DNA of 6,724 nucleotides, taken from the NCBI GenBank assembly GCA_003484865.1, contig DMZT01000387.1, positions 1-6,724 of the forward strand. The letters run 5' to 3'. A model generated the notes under the pieces. It was not told the DNA's origin, ran no database searches, and saw only the letters and a list, made by a program, of their open reading frames with translations. The position numbers were made by a program, and so were the translations under genes. The stretch comes from Stenotrophomonas sp. GTDB lineage: Bacteria; Pseudomonadota; Gammaproteobacteria; Xanthomonadales; Xanthomonadaceae. Position 1 is the stretch's first letter; every line of letters begins with the position of its first letter. This document shows positions 6,162-6,724 of the stretch, in pieces.

Positions 6162-6724
6162 TCAGGCGGCGGCGGTTCCTGGCAGCAGGAAGGCCAGCGC
6201 GTCGGCGCAGGACTGGTCGACCTTCAGGCTCAGCAGCGCGTCGGCGCGGGTAAGGCCGCGGTTGAGCGCGGCGATCGGCAGCCCGGCCTGGGCCGCGGCC
6301 TGCACGAAGCGGAAGCCGGAATAGACCATCAGCGAGGAGCCGACCACCAGCACCGCATCGGCCCGCTGCAGATGGTCGTGGACGGTGGCGACCCGCTCGC
6401 GCGGCACGCTTTCGCCGAAGAACACCACGTCCGGCTTGAGCACCCCGCCGCATGCCGGGCAGGCCGGCACCTGGAAGGCGGAGAAATCCACCTCCAGATC
6501 GGCATCGCCGTCGGGCGCCTGTCCGGCCTCCAGATGCTCCCAGCCGGGGTTGAGCGCCAGCAGCCGGTGCTGGAATGCCTCGCGCGGGGTGCGCGCTTCG
6601 CAGCCCATGCAGCGCACCTGGTCCAGCCGCCCATGCAGGTCGATCACCGCCTCGCTGCCCGCCCGCTGATGCAGCCGGTCGACATTCTGGGTGAGCAGCA
6701 GCTCGACCTGGCAACGGGCTTCCA
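6162..6724 (-). CDS. Sirtuin, SIRT4-like NAD-dependent deacylase, partial (5' end outside window)
   Basis: The window holds the last 186 residues. The reading frame is open to the right edge, so perhaps 90-100 N-terminal residues, including the GAGxS NAD-binding motif, are missing. Visible sirtuin signatures, numbered from the first whole codon, are TQNVDRLHQRAG (11-22), DLHG with the catalytic H30, a zinc site of two CxxC pairs (C38/C41 and C88/C91), KPDVVFFGE (96-104), and VGSSLMVYSGFRF (127-139). ALNRGLTRAD near residues 152-161 corresponds to the region that binds the NAD adenosine end. The 46-residue stretch between the CxxC pairs, with LNPGW and APDGD, closely resembles human SIRT4 as I remember it, rather than CobB/SIRT5. 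The enzyme would remove acyl groups from lysine using NAD+, giving nicotinamide and O-acyl-ADP-ribose. SIRT4 relatives may prefer lipoyl or other acyls. It lies upstream of the oxidoreductase gene on the same strand. Confidence 0.93.
   Translation of the reverse strand, partial: EARCQVELLLTQNVDRLHQRAGSEAVIDLHGRLDQVRCMGCEARTPREAFQHRLLALNPGWEHLEAGQAPDGDADLEVDFSAFQVPACPACGGVLKPDVVFFGESVPRERVATVHDHLQRADAVLVVGSSLMVYSGFRFVQAAAQAGLPIAALNRGLTRADALLSLKVDQSCADALAFLLPGTAAA

Noticed and set aside
6061..6714. A 217-codon minus-strand frame overlapping the sirtuin and the start of the oxidoreductase
   Set aside because: It is out of frame with the sirtuin, whose catalytic and zinc motifs are unmistakable. 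Its Arg/Ala/Gly-rich translation is typical of a GC-driven shadow frame.

Overview
The window looks like an ordinary chromosomal segment of a GC-rich gammaproteobacterium of the Xanthomonadaceae, most likely Stenotrophomonas. The best clue is five short palindromes that carry a GTAG tetranucleotide at the foot of the stem. They match the GTAG-type REP (SMAG) elements abundant in Stenotrophomonas maltophilia. The genus call is inference. The first 14 bases are not genomic: they equal the 3' end of the Illumina sequencing adapter, so the window probably begins at an untrimmed contig end.

Layout from left to right: adapter remnant (1-14); a cluster of four REPs (15-146), the first truncated by the adapter; purU, formyltetrahydrofolate deformylase, on the minus strand (150-1001); aceE, the homodimeric E1 subunit of pyruvate dehydrogenase, on the minus strand (1076-3748); a 211-bp divergent intergenic region with an AT-rich dyad (3749-3959); a LysR-type regulator on the plus strand (3960-4904); a 50-bp convergent gap holding one REP (4905-4954); an old-yellow-enzyme oxidoreductase of the YqjM/XenA class on the minus strand (4955-6103); and the C-terminal two thirds of a SIRT4-like sirtuin on the minus strand (6162 to the window end).

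The genes fall into three transcriptional groups. aceE and purU are co-directional with a 74-bp gap and may be co-transcribed. aceE supplies acetyl-CoA, and purU drains 10-formyl-THF to formate and THF. aceF and lpd do not flank aceE here. The LysR gene diverges from aceE and converges on the oxidoreductase, so either could be its target. The sirtuin and oxidoreductase are co-directional with 58 bp between them and probably form an operon using NAD+ and NAD(P)H respectively.

I see no CRISPR array, phage module, transposase, toxin-antitoxin pair or clearly novel system. The most useful observations are the adapter at the edge, the REP architecture, and a SIRT4-type sirtuin within a few kilobases of pyruvate dehydrogenase E1.
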